Below are positions 5,451-6,502 of a DNA stretch of 6,502 nucleotides, piece after piece. The notes beneath the pieces are model-generated. The model searched no databases, was not told the origin of the DNA, and saw nothing but the letters and a program-made list of their open reading frames with translations. Every line of letters starts with the position of its first letter. The first letter of the stretch is position 1. This stretch comes from Candidatus Saccharibacteria bacterium UBA1788 (lineage in GTDB: Bacteria; Patescibacteriota; Saccharimonadia; Saccharimonadales; Saccharimonadaceae): the NCBI GenBank assembly GCA_002315165.1, contig DCGC01000041.1, positions 1-6,502 of the forward strand, read 5' to 3'. The translations under genes were made by a program, and so were the position numbers.

Positions 5451-5810
5451 TTAGGCGGTCAAACGGTTAAGGTGACGGCGTGAGACGAAATAGACAGCTG
5501 CGCCAGCGGCGAAGGCGAGAATTGTCAGGTCTGAAGCGCCAGTTTTTGGGAGCGTATTGGAAGTTTCGGTAGTCGGCGTGGCCTCAGTAGCGATACTGAC
5601 TGAGGTAGGGGTGGCATTTTCTTCTTCGAGAATGAATTCGCCAGCTACTTCGTCAGATTCTATAGAGGTAACGGTCGTCGGCTGTTCTTCGGTAATTACG
5701 GATGGTTGTTTATTAATTTTAGAGACAACTAATAAAATAATTAGAGCGACCAAAATAACAGACATGATAATTGTGGTCAAGATAATGCCCTTGCGAGATT
5801 TGAGCGTCAT
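5451..5810 (-). CDS. Small LPXTG-type surface protein
   Basis: A 119-residue protein. A basic N-terminus (MTLKSRK) is followed by a long hydrophobic helix (about 9-30). Residues 31-86 are a linker rich in Thr, Glu, Ser and Pro with no recognisable domain. The C-terminus is a textbook sortase sorting signal: L87-P-K-T-G91, a hydrophobic segment (94-110), then R111-R112-H-L-N-R. In known systems sortase cleaves between Thr and Gly and joins the protein to the cell wall or to pilin subunits. No signal-peptidase AxA site is obvious after the first helix, so it may stay membrane-anchored at the N-terminus or use a cryptic site. GGAGA lies 5 nt before the ATG, with an extended -10 promoter just upstream. 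Sortase attachment is inferred from the motif; no sortase gene is present in the window. The role is unknown. Confidence 0.8.
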   Translation of the reverse strand: MTLKSRKGIILTTIIMSVILVALIILLVVSKINKQPSVITEEQPTTVTSIESDEVAGEFILEEENATPTSVSIATEATPTTETSNTLPKTGASDLTILAFAAGAAVYFVSRRHLNRLTA

Positions 5811-5836
5811 ATTTTTCTCCCTGTTTTATAGAGAGA

Positions 5837-5845
5837 ATTATAACA
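5837..5845 (-). promoter_or_regulatory. Extended -10 promoter for the LPXTG gene
   Basis: On the minus strand TG-T-TATAAT occupies 5845-5837, in the 40-bp gap between rsmD and the LPXTG gene; no -35 is visible. The predicted start lies about 20 nt upstream of the ATG. The gene can thus be expressed apart from rsmD, although no terminator separates them. Confidence 0.6.
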
Positions 5846-5850
5846 CTGTT

Positions 5851-6381
5851 TTATTTTTTGCGATAGAGAGAAATAGAGGCAGCCGCGTAGGTATGAGTCT
5901 TTAGCAATTCTAGGTCGGTTAATTCAGGGATTGTTGCCGTTTTTGGACTAGAGAGAACAAAAATTCCACCGGATTTGAGATAATTCGGGAGATTCTCTAT
6001 TAGTTCTAGCGAGAATAGATTATATGGGGGGTCGGCAATAATAATATCGAATTGGGAAGGTGTGATGAATTTCGTGGCATCAGAAATCACGATTTCGGTG
6101 CGACTGCGGAACTCGCTAGGGAGGTTTTGGAGGTTATTTTTGATAATTTTGGCGATTTTTGGGCTTTTTTCGAGAAAAACGACCTTGGCTGCGCCGCGAG
6201 ATAACGATTCGAGTCCTATGGCTCCAGAGCCAGCGAACGCATCTAGAACGACGCTAGAGGGCAGATACGGAGAAATCATATTAAAAAGAGCTAGTTTTTC
6301 GCGAGAACCCATAGGGTGAGTGTGAGTATCGTCAGGGGTGGAAAATTTAAAATTTTTTAATAGTCCAGAAATAATGTTCAT
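5851..6381 (-). CDS. rsmD: 16S rRNA (guanine-N2)-methyltransferase RsmD
   Basis: A 176-residue Rossmann-fold methyltransferase that in known members uses SAM to methylate G966 (E. coli numbering) of 16S rRNA during 30S assembly. Motifs: LDAFAGSGAIGLESLSRGA (46-64), the SAM-binding loop with typical RsmD wording; F69-L-E71, which would contact the ribose; N82-N83; D101-A; and the catalytic A116-D-P-P-Y120. The N-terminus keeps an NIISG start resembling RIIxG, but the usual RPT before the first helix is replaced by H22-P-M-G-S-R, a variant I recall from Patescibacteria. The start is the ATG with GAGGA 6 nt upstream; it overlaps the preceding gene's stop as ATGA, which suggests translational coupling. 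Confidence 0.92.
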   Translation of the reverse strand: MNIISGLLKNFKFSTPDDTHTHPMGSREKLALFNMISPYLPSSVVLDAFAGSGAIGLESLSRGAAKVVFLEKSPKIAKIIKNNLQNLPSEFRSRTEIVISDATKFITPSQFDIIIADPPYNLFSLELIENLPNYLKSGGIFVLSSPKTATIPELTDLELLKTHTYAAASISLYRKK

Positions 6382-6502
6382 TTTTTATCCTCGTCTGGAA
6401 TGGCCGAAGCCCAAGCGATAGCAATCATGCGAGCGGCCTCTGGCAATAATTTAGTTTTGATATCAGCAGAAAGGCTTGGAGTCCACCCTTTATCCGCAAA
6501 GC
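6378..6502 (-). CDS. C-terminal 40 residues of an unknown protein
   Basis: The frame enters from the right edge and ends at TGA (6380-6378), which overlaps the rsmD start by four bases. The 40 codons include GWTPSLSADIKT and an Ala-rich helix, PEAARMIAIAWASAIPDED. The rsmD ribosome site lies inside its last codons, supporting a real coding end and an operon with rsmD. In Firmicutes recG often precedes rsmD, but this tail does not look like RecG to me, so I assign no function. Confidence 0.7.
   Translation of the reverse strand, partial: FADKGWTPSLSADIKTKLLPEAARMIAIAWASAIPDEDKK

Noticed and set aside
5557..5904. Plus-strand open frame opposite the LPXTG gene
   Set aside because: The minus-strand frame has a promoter, ribosome site and a textbook sorting signal; the opposite frame is unstructured and crosses into rsmD.
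6062..6319. Plus-strand open frame opposite rsmD
   Set aside because: It is antisense to the conserved SAM-binding region of RsmD and has no supporting features.
6378..6380. TGA read as glycine (alternative code of some Patescibacteria)
   Set aside because: This TGA forms an ATGA overlap with rsmD, and none of the other coding frames contains an in-frame TGA, which would be expected if it were a Gly codon. Read-through here would end within seven codons, so this site alone is not decisive.
1..6502. Mobile elements, CRISPR arrays, toxin-antitoxin pairs or a new defence system
   Set aside because: No transposase, integrase, regular repeat-spacer pattern, target-site duplication or paired small genes were seen. 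The two tRNAs are possible integration targets, but no integrase or duplicated tRNA end is present.

Overview
The window looks like a gene-dense piece of a low-GC bacterial chromosome with small intergenic gaps. My best guess is a host-associated Candidatus Saccharibacteria (TM7) or related Patescibacteria genome. Reasons: compact housekeeping genes, divergent folate and thymidylate enzymes, an RsmD whose usual RPT motif is replaced by an HPM-type motif, a tiny LPXTG protein, and Gram-positive style Shine-Dalgarno sites. This is an inference; a divergent Firmicute is the main alternative. No coding frame contains an internal TGA, so the recoded TGA=Gly code of some Patescibacteria is not supported.

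Layout. Bases 1-760 (minus strand) are the N-terminal part of a secreted lipoprotein gene that runs off the left edge. A 170-bp divergent intergenic region (761-930) holds a promoter for each direction. Bases 931-1677 (plus) encode an HD-domain nucleotidase-like protein that starts with TTG behind a perfect Shine-Dalgarno, followed by a strong terminator. Immediately after it a new promoter drives thyA-folA-glyA (1739-4529), then tRNA-Ala(CGC) and tRNA-Leu(UAG), closed by a terminator at 4771-4793. A separately promoted unknown protein (4894-5418, plus) meets a minus-strand group head-on at a terminator. That group reads, in transcription order, the last 40 codons of an unknown gene, rsmD (overlapping it by ATGA), and a small LPXTG-type membrane protein with its own promoter.

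Function. ThyA, DHFR and SHMT together form the complete thymidylate cycle: ThyA makes dTMP and dihydrofolate, DHFR regenerates tetrahydrofolate, and SHMT reloads it with a one-carbon unit from serine. The three genes are tightly packed (gaps of 2 and 8 bp) and no terminator separates glyA from the tRNAs, so one transcript may carry all five genes. The HD protein upstream may also act on nucleotides, but it has its own promoter and terminator.

Most promoters I can recognise are extended -10 elements (TGn followed by a TATAAT-like hexamer) with weak or no -35 boxes. I found no mobile element, CRISPR array, riboswitch or clearly new multi-gene system. The points most worth a second look are deviations inside known enzyme families (HE for HD, SHMT insertions, DHFR and ThyA active-site changes), the small LPXTG protein and the unrecognised 174-residue protein.
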